In this document: positions 7,936 through 16,620 of the stretch, piece by piece
How the letters are laid out: each line of letters starts with the position of its first letter
Position numbering within the stretch: position 1 is the stretch's first letter
Assembly: GCA_022833215.1 (NCBI GenBank)
Contig: JAIPUZ010000118.1
Coordinates: 1-64,000 of the forward strand
Source: Mesorhizobium sp.
Lineage (GTDB): Bacteria; Pseudomonadota; Alphaproteobacteria; Rhizobiales; Rhizobiaceae
Direction: 5' to 3'
DNA length: 64,000 nucleotides
Made by a program: the position numbers and the translations under genes
Notes under the pieces: generated by a model
What the model saw: only the letters and a program-made list of their open reading frames with translations
Databases searched by the model: none
Told to the model about the DNA's origin: nothing

Positions 7936-8514
7936 TCAGTCGTCATCCTCTTCGTCGTCGGTGCGCGCAGGTTCAGGGCGGCGCACGGTCTGTTCGCGGC
8001 CAACCTCGCTTTTCAGCGTCATCAGGTCGACGAAGTGATCCGCCTGGCGGCGTAGCTCGTCCGAAATCATCGGCGGCTGCGATGCCATGGTGGAGACGAT
8101 GGAAACCTTTCGGCCGCGCCGTTGCAGGGCTTCGACAAGGGTGCGGAAATCGCCGTCGCCGGAGAAGATCACATAGTGGTCTACGACGTCGGTGAGTTCG
8201 AGCGCATCGACGGTGAGCTCGATGTCCATGTTGCCCTTGATCTTGCGGCGACCGGTTGCGTCGGTGAATTCCTTGGCTGGCTTGGTCACGACCTTGTAGC
8301 CATTGTAGTCCAGCCAGTCGATCAGCGGGCGAATGGAAGAGTATTCCTGATCCTCGACAAGGGCCGTATAATAATAGGCGCGCAGGAGATAGCCGCGCTT
8401 CTGGAAGCAGGCGAGCAGCTTGCGATAATCGATGTCGAAACCGAGTGAGCGTGAGGTGGCGTAAAGGTTTGCACCGTCGATGAAGAGAGCAATCTTCTCC
8501 CGCGGATCGAACAT
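7936..8514 (-). CDS. NYN domain protein (LabA/DUF88 family, putative RNase)
   Basis: This 192-residue protein belongs to the LabA/DUF88 group with the PIN-like NYN fold, suspected of metal-dependent RNase activity. The acidic pocket is visible: IALFIDGANLYA (Asp near residue 10), GNMDIELTVDAL (about 97) and IFSGDGDFRTLV (about 117). The acidic tail (RTDDEEDDD) is probably disordered. The listed start is the ATG at 8514, preceded by AAGGAT. A longer frame would add about 45 low-complexity residues upstream and is rejected. It is probably cotranscribed with the downstream uracil-DNA glycosylase. Confidence 0.87.
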   Translation of the reverse strand: MFDPREKIALFIDGANLYATSRSLGFDIDYRKLLACFQKRGYLLRAYYYTALVEDQEYSSIRPLIDWLDYNGYKVVTKPAKEFTDATGRRKIKGNMDIELTVDALELTDVVDHYVIFSGDGDFRTLVEALQRRGRKVSIVSTMASQPPMISDELRRQADHFVDLMTLKSEVGREQTVRRPEPARTDDEEDDD

Positions 8515-8789
8515 TCGGAAATATCCTTGTGGCAAATAAACGTGGCAGTGAAATAACCGGCGACACTGCGCCCTCCGGAACAATCCGGAAGCCCATCCCC
8601 GCCGCAATCGAGCTATCGTCCCAAATAGCGTCAGCTTCGTGGCAGTCAAATCCTGCTTTCGGAGAATATGCTCACGTCAGGGTACGGGATGTCTACATGC
8701 GGACAAGGGTATCGCTTGTGTTTTTCCGGTATACGGGTTAAGGAGCGCGCCTGTTTTCCGTCAAATCCTTCGCATGAAAGGGGCATCCC

Positions 8790-9182
8790 ATGGCCCGCGT
8801 CACCGTTGAAGATTGCATCGACAAGGTCGAAAACCGCTTCGAGCTGGTCCTTCTGGCCGGGCATCGCGCCCGCCTGATCAGCCAGGGCGCACCCATCACA
8901 GTTCCGCGCGACAACGACAAGAATCCGGTCGTTGCGCTGCGCGAGATTGCCGATGAAACCCTTTCGCCGGGCGACCTCAAGGAAGATCTGATCCATTCGC
9001 TGCAGAAGCATGTCGAGGTCGACGAGCCGGAAGCGGAGGCCATCGCCGCACAGCCGGGTGCGGTCCTTGCCGAGGACGTCGACGAGCCGGAAGAGAACAT
9101 CGCTTTCGACCGCATGTCGGAAGAGGACCTGCTGGCCGGCATCGAAGGTCTCGTGCCGCCGGAAAAAAGCGACGATTTCTGA
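8790..9182 (+). CDS. rpoZ: DNA-directed RNA polymerase subunit omega
   Basis: Omega (130 residues) wraps the C-terminus of beta-prime and helps assemble RNA polymerase; it also forms part of a ppGpp site. The N-terminal 60 residues carry the family core ([20 protein letters not shown], then HRARLISQG and [12 protein letters not shown]). The C-terminal half is acidic and extended, as is usual in alphaproteobacteria. GAAAGGGG before the ATG is a good ribosome-binding site. It is followed by a strong intrinsic terminator and then rsh, so polymerase subunit and ppGpp enzyme are neighbours but separate transcripts. Confidence 0.96.
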   Translation: MARVTVEDCIDKVENRFELVLLAGHRARLISQGAPITVPRDNDKNPVVALREIADETLSPGDLKEDLIHSLQKHVEVDEPEAEAIAAQPGAVLAEDVDEPEENIAFDRMSEEDLLAGIEGLVPPEKSDDF

Positions 9183-9235
9183 CGCTTAGAGCGCGCTACG
9201 GCTCTTTCGCCGACGCTCAATCGCAGCTATCTATG

Positions 9236-9273
9236 ACATGCGCCGCATGCCTGCGGCGCATGTTTCGTTTTTT
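9236..9273 (+). terminator. Intrinsic terminator of rpoZ
   Basis: A perfect 12-bp stem, ACATGCGCCGCA (9236-9247) and TGCGGCGCATGT (9252-9263), with loop TGCC, is followed by a T-rich tract (TTCGTTTTTT). It ends about 18 bp before the rsh start, so rsh must have its own promoter nearby or depend on read-through. Confidence 0.9.
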
Positions 9274-9290
9274 GCTGTGAGAGCCCGCCC

Positions 9291-11519
9291 ATGATGCGTC
9301 AGTATGAGCTTGTCGAGCGCGTCCAGCGCTACAAGCCGGACGTCAACGAGGCGCTGCTCAACAAGGCCTATGTCTATGCCATGCAGAAGCATGGCCACCA
9401 GAAGCGGGCATCCGGCGATCCCTATTTCTCGCATCCGCTGGAAGTGGCGGCGATCCTCACCGACATGCGCCTCGACGAGGCGACGATCGCCGTCGCGCTT
9501 CTCCACGACACGATCGAGGATACCAGCGCCACCCGTGCCGAGATCGACGAGCTGTTCGGCCCGGAGATGGGCAAGCTGGTGGAGGGGCTGACCAAGCTCA
9601 AGAAGCTCGATCTCGTTTCCAGGAAGGCGGAGCAGGCCGAGAATCTGCGCAAGCTCCTTCTGGCGATCTCCGAGGATGTGCGCGTCCTGCTGGTCAAGCT
9701 GGCGGACCGGCTCCACAATATGCGCACGCTTGGCCACATGCGCGAGGACAAGCGTCTGCGCATCGCAGAGGAGACGATGGAAATCTATGCGCCGCTGGCC
9801 GGGCGCATGGGCATGCAGGGCATGCGCGAGGAACTCGAGGAGCTCGCCTTCCGCTATATCAATCCCGAAGCGCACCGCATGGTGACGCAGCGGCTGGCCG
9901 AGATATCGGAGCGGGCAAGAGATGTCCTGTCGGACATCGAGAAGGCGCTCTCGGAACTGTTCGAGAAGTACGACATCAGGGCGGAAGTCACCAGCCGGCA
10001 GAAAAAGCCCTGGTCGGTGTTCCGCAAGATGGAGACCAAGGCGCTGTCCTTCGAACAGCTTTCCGACATATTCGGCTTCCGTGTCGTGGTCGACAGGATC
10101 GAGGACTGCTATCTCGCTCTGGGCGCGATCCACACCACATGGTCGATGGTGCCGGGCCGCTTCAAGGACTATATTTCCACACCGAAGCAGAACGGCTACC
10201 GGTCGATCCACACCACGATCGTCGGGCCGTCGCGCCAGCGTGTGGAACTCCAGATTCGCACCCGCGAGATGAACGAGGTGGCGGAATACGGTGTCGCCGC
10301 CCATTCCATCTACAAGGATGGCGTTTCGAAGAATGGCGCGGGCAAGGACGTTTCCAGCGAAACCAGCGCCTATGCCTGGCTGCGCCGCACCATCGAGCAG
10401 CTTGCCGAAGGCGACAATCCGGAAGATTTCCTCGAAAACACCAAGCTGGAGCTGTTCCAGGACCAGGTGTTCTGCTTCACGCCCAAGGGCATGGTGATCG
10501 CCCTGCCGCGTGGGGCGACGCCCATCGATTTTGCCTACGCCGTCCACACCGATGTCGGCGACAGTTGCGTCGGCGCCAAGGTCAATGGCCGTATCATGCC
10601 GCTGATGACCGAACTGAAGAACGGCGACGAGGTCGAGATCATCCGTTCCAAGGCTCAGGTGCCGCCGGCGGCGTGGGAATCGATCGTCGTCACCGGCAAG
10701 GCCCGCTCCGCGATCCGCCGTGCGACGAAGAATGCCATCCGCAAGCAATATTCCGGCCTCGGAATGCGCATTCTCGAACGGGCTTTCGAGCGCACCGGCA
10801 AGCCGTTCTCCAGGGATAGCCTCAAGCTGGTCCTGCCACGGCTGGCGCGCAAGGATGTCGAGGACGTGCTGTCCGCCGTCGGGCGCGGCGAGCTGTCGTC
10901 GGCCGATGTCATCAAGGCCGTTTTCCCGGACTACAAGGACGAGCGCGTCACGGCGCCGGTGCCCAAGCAGCGGGAGGAGGGCTGGTCGCGTATCCGCAAT
11001 GCGGCCGGCATGCTGTTCCAGCTTCCCGGCCGCTCCTCGCGCAAGGGCAAGAGCCAGTCGAAGGACGACGGCGCCCTGCCGATTCGCGGCGTGCGCGGCG
11101 ACCTGCCCGTCACCTTCGCACCCGAAGGGGCGGTGCCGGGCGACCGCATCGTCGGCATCGTCCAGCCGGGCTCCGGAATCACCATCTATCCGATCCAGTC
11201 GCCGTCGCTGACCGCCTTCGACGACCAGCCGGAGCGCTGGATCGACGTGCGCTGGGACATCGACGAGAACAACCGCGAGCGCTTCCCCGCCCGCATTTCG
11301 GTCACGGCCATCAATGCGCCGGGTTCGCTGGCCGATATCGCGCAGGTGGTTGCATCCAACGACGCCAACATCCATACCCTGTCGATGGTGCGCACGGCGC
11401 CCGACTTCACCGAAATGCTGATCGACATCGAGGTATGGGACGTGAAGCACCTGAACAGGCTGTTGTCGCAGCTCAAGGAAAACCCGAGCGTGAGCACCGC
11501 GCGGCGGGTCAATGGCTGA
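9291..11519 (+). CDS. rsh: Bifunctional (p)ppGpp synthetase/hydrolase (RSH)
   Basis: This 742-residue enzyme makes and degrades (p)ppGpp, the stringent-response alarmone. It is the single long RSH typical of alphaproteobacteria. In order it has the HD hydrolase domain (HDTIEDT at residues 72-78, intact), the synthetase domain (about 235-345, with GRFKDYISTPKQNGYRSIHT), a TGS domain (about 390-450, VFCFTPKGMVIALPRGATPIDFAYA), a helical/ZFD region, and a C-terminal ACT domain (ISVTAINAPGSLADIAQVV). Both catalytic halves look complete. Two adjacent ATGs (9291, 9294) could serve; the ribosome-binding site is weak. pyrE follows after 36 bp. Confidence 0.95.
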   Translation: MMRQYELVERVQRYKPDVNEALLNKAYVYAMQKHGHQKRASGDPYFSHPLEVAAILTDMRLDEATIAVALLHDTIEDTSATRAEIDELFGPEMGKLVEGLTKLKKLDLVSRKAEQAENLRKLLLAISEDVRVLLVKLADRLHNMRTLGHMREDKRLRIAEETMEIYAPLAGRMGMQGMREELEELAFRYINPEAHRMVTQRLAEISERARDVLSDIEKALSELFEKYDIRAEVTSRQKKPWSVFRKMETKALSFEQLSDIFGFRVVVDRIEDCYLALGAIHTTWSMVPGRFKDYISTPKQNGYRSIHTTIVGPSRQRVELQIRTREMNEVAEYGVAAHSIYKDGVSKNGAGKDVSSETSAYAWLRRTIEQLAEGDNPEDFLENTKLELFQDQVFCFTPKGMVIALPRGATPIDFAYAVHTDVGDSCVGAKVNGRIMPLMTELKNGDEVEIIRSKAQVPPAAWESIVVTGKARSAIRRATKNAIRKQYSGLGMRILERAFERTGKPFSRDSLKLVLPRLARKDVEDVLSAVGRGELSSADVIKAVFPDYKDERVTAPVPKQREEGWSRIRNAAGMLFQLPGRSSRKGKSQSKDDGALPIRGVRGDLPVTFAPEGAVPGDRIVGIVQPGSGITIYPIQSPSLTAFDDQPERWIDVRWDIDENNRERFPARISVTAINAPGSLADIAQVVASNDANIHTLSMVRTAPDFTEMLIDIEVWDVKHLNRLLSQLKENPSVSTARRVNG

Positions 11520-11555
11520 GCTCGAGCCGTATATCGAACTGGAATTTGCGAACCG

Positions 11556-12134
11556 ATGAATACTGCCGAAGTGCTTGATGTCTTCCGTTCCGCCGGCGCT
11601 GTCCTGGAGGGGCATTTCATTCTCACCTCCGGCCTCCGGAGTCCGGTGTTCCTGCAGAAGGCGCGGGTCTTCATGCATGCCGACAAGACCGAGAAGCTGT
11701 GCAGGGCGCTGGCCGGGCGTATCCGTGCCGAGGTGGATGGCAGGATCGACTATGTCGTCGGCCCGGCCATCGGCGGGCTGATCCCCGCTTATGAGACCTC
11801 GCGCCATCTTGGCGTGCCGGCGGTGTGGGTCGAGCGCGAGCAGGGCGTGTTCCGGCTGCGCCGTTTCGAGATGGAGAAGGGCGCGCGCGTCGTCATCGTG
11901 GAGGATATCGTCACCACGGGCCTTTCGATCCGGGAGACCATTGCCTGCCTGCGCGATCTGGGTGCCGAGGTGGTGGCCGCGGCCTGCATCATCGACCGTT
12001 CGGCCGGCAAGACGGATGTCGGCGTGCCGCTGATCGCGCTGGCCGAATACGAGGTGCCGGCCTATCCGGCCGATGCGCTGCCGCCCGAGCTTGCCGCCAT
12101 TCCGGCGGTGAAGCCTGGCAGCCGCAACATCTGA
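11556..12134 (+). CDS. pyrE: Orotate phosphoribosyltransferase
   Basis: PyrE (192 residues) converts orotate and PRPP to orotidine monophosphate in pyrimidine synthesis. The PRPP-binding signature is [14 protein letters not shown] (near residue 110-123), and the catalytic loop [16 protein letters not shown] precedes it. Length and order match the short rhizobial PyrE form. It sits between rsh and acpS; the acpS ATG is 6 bp past its stop, so the two are probably cotranscribed. The start ATG 11556 begins [21 protein letters not shown], the usual N-terminus. Confidence 0.95.
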   Translation: MNTAEVLDVFRSAGAVLEGHFILTSGLRSPVFLQKARVFMHADKTEKLCRALAGRIRAEVDGRIDYVVGPAIGGLIPAYETSRHLGVPAVWVEREQGVFRLRRFEMEKGARVVIVEDIVTTGLSIRETIACLRDLGAEVVAAACIIDRSAGKTDVGVPLIALAEYEVPAYPADALPPELAAIPAVKPGSRNI

Positions 12135-12140
12135 TATGTC

Positions 12141-12578
12141 ATGATTATCGGCATCGGCAGCGACCTCATCGATATCCGTCGTGTGGAGAAGTCGCTCGAA
12201 CGGTATGGCGAGCGCTTCATCAGCCGTGTCTACACCGATATCGAGCGGGCACGTTCCGAGGCCAGGAGGGAGCGCGCGGCATCCTACGCGAAACGCTTCG
12301 CCGCCAAGGAAGCCTGCGCCAAGGCGCTCGGCACCGGCATTTCCCATGGCGTGTTCTGGCGTGACATGGGCGTGGTGAACCTGCCCGGCGGCAAGCCGAC
12401 CATGGCGCTGACGGGCGGGGCTGCCTCGCAGCTTGCCAGAATTCTTCCCCCCGGCCACGAAGCGGCCATCCACCTTACCATCACGGACGATTTCCCGCTG
12501 GCGCAGGCATTCGTGATCATCGAGGCGGTTCCGGCGGGGCACCGGCGGCGAGACGGTGCGGGCGAACCGCCGCCATAA
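12141..12578 (+). CDS. acpS: Holo-[acyl-carrier-protein] synthase
   Basis: AcpS transfers 4'-phosphopantetheine from CoA to the serine of acyl carrier protein. The 145-residue sequence starts [19 protein letters not shown] with the Mg-binding Asp near residue 8, and has the second signature [15 protein letters not shown] with the Glu near residue 58. The last 15 or so residues ([12 protein letters not shown]) are a non-conserved tail. It lies in the common rhizobial run pyrE-acpS-lepB-rnc-era. Confidence 0.95.
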   Translation: MIIGIGSDLIDIRRVEKSLERYGERFISRVYTDIERARSEARRERAASYAKRFAAKEACAKALGTGISHGVFWRDMGVVNLPGGKPTMALTGGAASQLARILPPGHEAAIHLTITDDFPLAQAFVIIEAVPAGHRRRDGAGEPPP

Positions 12579-12677
12579 CGCCACATTGATCGTGCCTCAC
12601 CGCTGGTCTGTGGTGTTTCCGGGCGTTGCTCCCGGCGCGTTCAGCCCTTATAGAACCAACGCATGAATGAGGACGAC

Positions 12678-13427
12678 ATGAGCGTGGCCGACAAATCCCG
12701 GAAGAAATCAGGCGGACTTGGCGAAACCTTCAGCGTCATCGTCCAGGCGCTGCTGCTGGCGCTGGTTATCCGTACCTTGCTGTTCCAGCCTTTTTCGATT
12801 CCGTCGGGATCGATGCGCCCGACCCTTCTGGAAGGCGACTATCTGTTCGTCACCAAATGGTCTTATGGGTATTCACGCTATTCGCTGCCGTTCTCGCCCA
12901 ATCTCTTCTCGGGCCGCATCTGGGGTGGTGAGCCGCAACGCGGCGACGTTGCGGTGTTCAAGTTCCCGCCCAACCCCGCCATCGATTACATCAAGCGTGT
13001 CGTGGGCCTGCCCGGCGACAAGGTCCAGATGCGCGGCGGCCAGCTTTTCATCAACGATGTGGCGGTCCCGCGTGAGAAGATCGGCCAGATCGACAATCCC
13101 GACATCACCGAGGTTTCGCGCCCCGTCGACGTTTACCGCGAGACGCTGCCGAACGGCGTCAGCTACGAGACCCTCGACCTGACCCCGAACGGTATTGGCG
13201 ACGACACACGCGAGTTCACCGTGCCGGAAGGCCACTATTTCATGCTGGGCGACAACCGCGACAATTCCGCCGACAGCCGCTTCAGCGTGGGTTTTGTGCC
13301 TTATGACCATCTGGTCGGTCGCGCCAACATCATCTTCTTCTCGATCGCTGGTGGCGCGAGCCCGCTGGAAATCTGGAAGTGGCCGAGTGAAGTCCGCTTC
13401 GGCCGCCTGTTCGACTTTATCCGATAA
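12678..13427 (+). CDS. lepB: Signal peptidase I
   Basis: LepB cleaves signal peptides from Sec- and Tat-exported proteins at the periplasmic face. The 249-residue form has one membrane span (about residues 18-36), the nucleophile in IPSGSMRPTL (S45), the general base in AIDYIKRVVGLPGD (K106), and the box E signature GDNRDNSADSR. The start is chosen at ATG 12678 (MSVADKS) because it matches homologues and follows GAGGA; an in-frame ATG at 12663 would add five residues. Its stop is 4 bp from the rnc start. Confidence 0.93.
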   Translation: MSVADKSRKKSGGLGETFSVIVQALLLALVIRTLLFQPFSIPSGSMRPTLLEGDYLFVTKWSYGYSRYSLPFSPNLFSGRIWGGEPQRGDVAVFKFPPNPAIDYIKRVVGLPGDKVQMRGGQLFINDVAVPREKIGQIDNPDITEVSRPVDVYRETLPNGVSYETLDLTPNGIGDDTREFTVPEGHYFMLGDNRDNSADSRFSVGFVPYDHLVGRANIIFFSIAGGASPLEIWKWPSEVRFGRLFDFIR

Positions 13428-13431
13428 GGCC

Positions 13432-14157
13432 ATGGCTGCGCCCAGGCGATTGACCGCGGAGCAGCTTGCCGTGGCGCTCCATGAGCGCACCGGTCACATG
13501 TTCCGCGACAGGCAGCGTTTGCAGCGCGCGCTGACCCATGCCAGCGCGCGCAGCGCTCAGGCGGGCCTCGACTATGAGCGTTTCGAATTTCTTGGCGACC
13601 GCGTGCTGGGGCTTGTGGTGGCCGACATGCTGCTTGCCGCCTATCCCGATGCCGTGGAGGGCGAGCTTTCGCTGCGGCTGAATGCGCTCGTCAATGCGGA
13701 GGCGCTGTCGCAGATCGCGGAGGAAATCGGGCTTGCCGAACTGATCCGCGCCGGTTCCGATGTGCGCAATCTGGCCGGGCGCAAGCGCGTCAACCTGCGC
13801 GCGGATGCGTTGGAATCTCTCATTGCCGTGCTTTATCTCGACGGCGGCCTGGAGGCGGCGCGCGCCTTCATCCATCGTTACTGGATGCCGCGTTCGCAGG
13901 CCATGGCCAAGGCGAAGCGCGACCCGAAGACCGAATTGCAGGAATGGGCGCATCAGGCGGCGTCCGCCACCCCGTCTTACAGGATAGACGGCCGCGAAGG
14001 ACCGGATCATGATCCGGTGTTCACTGTCAGCGTCACGGTGGGTGCGCTGGCGCCAGAGCAGGGCAGGGGCCGCTCCAAGCGCGAGGCGGAGCAGGCCGCC
14101 GCCGCCGCCATGCTTGTGCGCGAAGGCGTGTGGGCCGATGAAGGAAATGCAGCATGA
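13432..14157 (+). CDS. rnc: Ribonuclease III
   Basis: RNase III cuts double-stranded RNA in rRNA precursors and regulatory duplexes. The 241-residue protein has the catalytic signature ERFEFLGDRVLG (E49, E52, D56) and the second acidic pair in ADALESL (D125, E128). The C-terminal dsRNA-binding domain spans about residues 165-235 (TELQEWAHQAASATPSYRI onward, ending with a KREAEQAAAAAML helix). A longer upstream frame overlaps lepB and is rejected. Its last codon overlaps the era start (ATGA), so rnc and era are translationally coupled, as is classic. Confidence 0.95.
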   Translation: MAAPRRLTAEQLAVALHERTGHMFRDRQRLQRALTHASARSAQAGLDYERFEFLGDRVLGLVVADMLLAAYPDAVEGELSLRLNALVNAEALSQIAEEIGLAELIRAGSDVRNLAGRKRVNLRADALESLIAVLYLDGGLEAARAFIHRYWMPRSQAMAKAKRDPKTELQEWAHQAASATPSYRIDGREGPDHDPVFTVSVTVGALAPEQGRGRSKREAEQAAAAAMLVREGVWADEGNAA

Positions 14158-15068
14158 GCGAAGCTGAAGCAACGCCCTCTACACATTCCGGTTTCGTGGC
14201 GCTTATCGGCGCGCCCAATGCCGGCAAGTCCACTCTGGTCAACCAGCTTGTCGGCACCAAGGTGTCGATCGTCACCCACAAGGTGCAGACGACACGTGCG
14301 CTGGTACGCGGCATCGCCACGCACGGGCAGGCCCAGATCGTGTTCGTCGACACGCCGGGCATCTTCAAGCCGCGCCGGCGGCTCGACACCGCCATGGTCA
14401 CCACCGCGTGGGGCGGTGCGAAGGATGCCGACATCGTGCTGGTGCTGATCGATGCCGAGCGTGGCATCAAGGGCGATGCCGATACGATTCTTGAGCGTCT
14501 TGCCGACGTGCGCCAGCCGAAGCTTCTGGTGCTGAACAAGGTCGACCGGGTGAAGCGTGAGAACCTGCTGGCCCTGGCCTCCGCCGCCAATGAGCGTGTC
14601 GCCTTCGATCGCACCTTCATGGTTTCGGCGCTGACCGGTTCCGGCTGCGAGGATCTGCTCGACTATCTGGCCGAAACCCTGCCGGTCGGCCCATGGTATT
14701 ATCCGGAGGACCAGATTTCGGACCTGCCGATGCGCCAGCTCGCCGCCGAGATCACCCGTGAAAAGCTCTATCTGCGCCTGCATCAGGAGCTTCCCTATTC
14801 CTCCCATGTCGAGACCGAGAAATGGGAGGAGAAGAAGGACGGCTCGGTGCGCATCGAGCAGGTCATCTATGTCGAGCGCGACAGCCAGAAGAAGATCGTG
14901 CTGGGCCACAAGGGCGAGACGATCCGCGCCATCGGCGAGGCGTCCCGCAAGGAAATCGGCGACATTCTCGAACAGAAGGTGCACCTCTTCCTGTTCGTGA
15001 AGGTGCGAGGGAACTGGGGCGACGACCCCGAGCGCTACCGGGAGATGGGGCTCGATTTTCCGGGCTGA
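14154..15068 (+). CDS. era: GTPase Era
   Basis: Era binds the 3' end of 16S rRNA and assists 30S maturation. The 304-residue protein has the G1 loop GAPNAGKS (19-26), the G2 region KVQTTRALVRG, G3 DTPG, and G4 NKVD. A C-terminal KH domain (about 205-285) carries ILGHKGETIRAIG-like sequence (here VLGHKGETIRAIGEASRKEIG), the RNA-binding GXXG loop. The start overlaps the rnc stop. The gene is followed by a 77-bp gap before an unrelated enzyme, and recO comes one gene later. Confidence 0.96.
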   Translation: MSEAEATPSTHSGFVALIGAPNAGKSTLVNQLVGTKVSIVTHKVQTTRALVRGIATHGQAQIVFVDTPGIFKPRRRLDTAMVTTAWGGAKDADIVLVLIDAERGIKGDADTILERLADVRQPKLLVLNKVDRVKRENLLALASAANERVAFDRTFMVSALTGSGCEDLLDYLAETLPVGPWYYPEDQISDLPMRQLAAEITREKLYLRLHQELPYSSHVETEKWEEKKDGSVRIEQVIYVERDSQKKIVLGHKGETIRAIGEASRKEIGDILEQKVHLFLFVKVRGNWGDDPERYREMGLDFPG

Positions 15069-15145
15069 CATCTGAAACAGAGGCTGCTCAATTCCGCTGC
15101 GGAAGGATTTGCGCTATACTCGGGCGTCAGCTCGGGAGGCACGTG

Positions 15146-15757
15146 ATGTCCTACATCAGCACCGTGACCGAAAACGATCCCTCGTCCAGAACGGCGCAAA
15201 TGTTCGCAAGGGCGCAGGCGGGCTACGGATACCTGCCCAACATGGTGAAGGCGTTCAGCCATCGCCCGGAGGTCATGGAGGCGTGGAACGGCCTTCTTTC
15301 CAGCATCAGGGCGAACATGGATTTGCGCCGCTATGAACTGGTGACGCTGGCCGCGGCCAGGGAATTGCGCAGCTCCTACTGCATGCTTGCCCATGGCAAT
15401 GTGCTGCTGCACGGCCATTTCACCCCGGCCGAATTGCAGGCCATCGTCGAGGACAGCGATGCCTCGCCGCTCGACGAGGCGGATCGCGCCATCATGCGCT
15501 TTGCCGCCAAGGTGGTGCGCGACGCCACCTCGGTCGATGCGGGCGACATCGACGGCCTGCGCCGCCATGGCCTTTCCGAAGGGGAGATCTTCGACATCGT
15601 CGCGGCCGCCTCCGTCCGCTGCTTCTTCAGCAAGACGCTGGATGCCCTCGGCGTGCAGCCGGACGGCGCCTATCACGAGATCGATCCGAAGCTGAAGAAG
15701 GTGCTGACAGTGGGGCGGCAGATCGATGCCGGCTACGACCTTTCGCATTCGGCCTGA
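15146..15757 (+). CDS. Carboxymuconolactone decarboxylase/AhpD-like (peroxidase-related) protein
   Basis: This 203-residue all-helical protein belongs to the AhpD/CMD superfamily branch named peroxidase-related enzymes. The conserved stretch is ELVTLAAARELRSSYCMLAHG: C79 and H83 are in the active-site helix, but the position of the first cysteine of the usual CxxC pair holds serine (S76). Classical disulfide peroxidase chemistry with two vicinal cysteines is therefore unlikely. A GGGAGG site precedes ATG 15146; the longer frame reaching back into era is rejected. It sits between era and recO with no obvious functional link. The substrate is unknown. Confidence 0.8.
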   Translation: MSYISTVTENDPSSRTAQMFARAQAGYGYLPNMVKAFSHRPEVMEAWNGLLSSIRANMDLRRYELVTLAAARELRSSYCMLAHGNVLLHGHFTPAELQAIVEDSDASPLDEADRAIMRFAAKVVRDATSVDAGDIDGLRRHGLSEGEIFDIVAAASVRCFFSKTLDALGVQPDGAYHEIDPKLKKVLTVGRQIDAGYDLSHSA

Positions 15758-15805
15758 GCCCGGTTCTACTTGATTTAAGCGTCGAAGCGGTGAAAAGGTC
15801 GCGCC

Positions 15806-16567
15806 ATGGAGTGGCGAGACGAGGGAATCATTCTCGGAACCCGCAGGCATGGCGAAACCAGCGTCATCCTCGAGGTGATGACGCGCGAGCATGGCCGGCA
15901 TCTGGGCATGGTGCGCGGAGGGCGGTCGCGGCGGCTTCAGCCGGTGTTGCAGGCAGGCAACCGGGTCGATCTGGTCTGGCGCGCGCGCCTCGATGAGCAT
16001 CTTGGAACCTTTCAGGCCGAAGCGCTGGAGATGAACGCCGCACGGCTGATGGACAGCGCCGTCGCGGTCTATGGCCTTCAGCTGCTGGCCGCGCATCTGC
16101 GCCTGCTGCCGGAACGGGACGCCCATGGCGCGCTGTACGAGACGCTGCTGGTGATGATCGAAAACCTCGACGATCCGGATGCCGCAGGCGAACTGGTGGC
16201 TCGTTTCGAGCTTCTGGTGCTGGAGGAACTGGGCTACGGCCTCGACCTCGGCGAATGCGCGGCCACCGGCCAGCGCACCGACCTCGTCTATGTCTCGCCG
16301 AAATCGGGCCGGGCAGTGTCGCGTGCGGCGGGTCTGCCCTGGCATGACAGGATGCTCGCCCTGCCGGCCTTCCTGGAACAGGGGCCGGGTTGCCGTGCCG
16401 ATGCGTCGGCGCTCGAAGACGCCTTCCGGCTGTCCTTGTATTTCTTCAACCGCCATGTCTATGAGCCGCGCGGGATCGAGCCCCCCGATGCCCGCGCCGG
16501 TTTCCTGACGGCGCTGCGCCGGCATTTCGCCGCCGGCCCGCGCCTGAACGGAGGCACAGCCGCATGA
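15806..16567 (+). CDS. recO: DNA repair protein RecO
   Basis: RecO loads RecA on SSB-coated DNA together with RecR in gap repair. The 253-residue sequence has the N-terminal OB fold ([39 protein letters not shown]) and the helical region with [17 protein letters not shown], which in other RecO proteins holds zinc-binding cysteines. Only one cysteine (GECAATG) is present, so this copy probably binds no zinc, as in many alphaproteobacteria. rnc-era-recO proximity is widespread. Confidence 0.93.
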   Translation: MEWRDEGIILGTRRHGETSVILEVMTREHGRHLGMVRGGRSRRLQPVLQAGNRVDLVWRARLDEHLGTFQAEALEMNAARLMDSAVAVYGLQLLAAHLRLLPERDAHGALYETLLVMIENLDDPDAAGELVARFELLVLEELGYGLDLGECAATGQRTDLVYVSPKSGRAVSRAAGLPWHDRMLALPAFLEQGPGCRADASALEDAFRLSLYFFNRHVYEPRGIEPPDARAGFLTALRRHFAAGPRLNGGTAA

Positions 16568-16620
16568 GGTGCGCCGCCCGGATTGTCCGCAGCGGCAGGT
16601 CCTCCAGTTAAGGGGCGTCC

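Noticed and set aside
9231..12584. 1117-codon minus-strand frame across rsh, pyrE and acpS
   Set aside because: Covers three well-identified plus-strand genes and has the His/Arg/Asp-rich composition typical of antisense frames in G+C-rich DNA.
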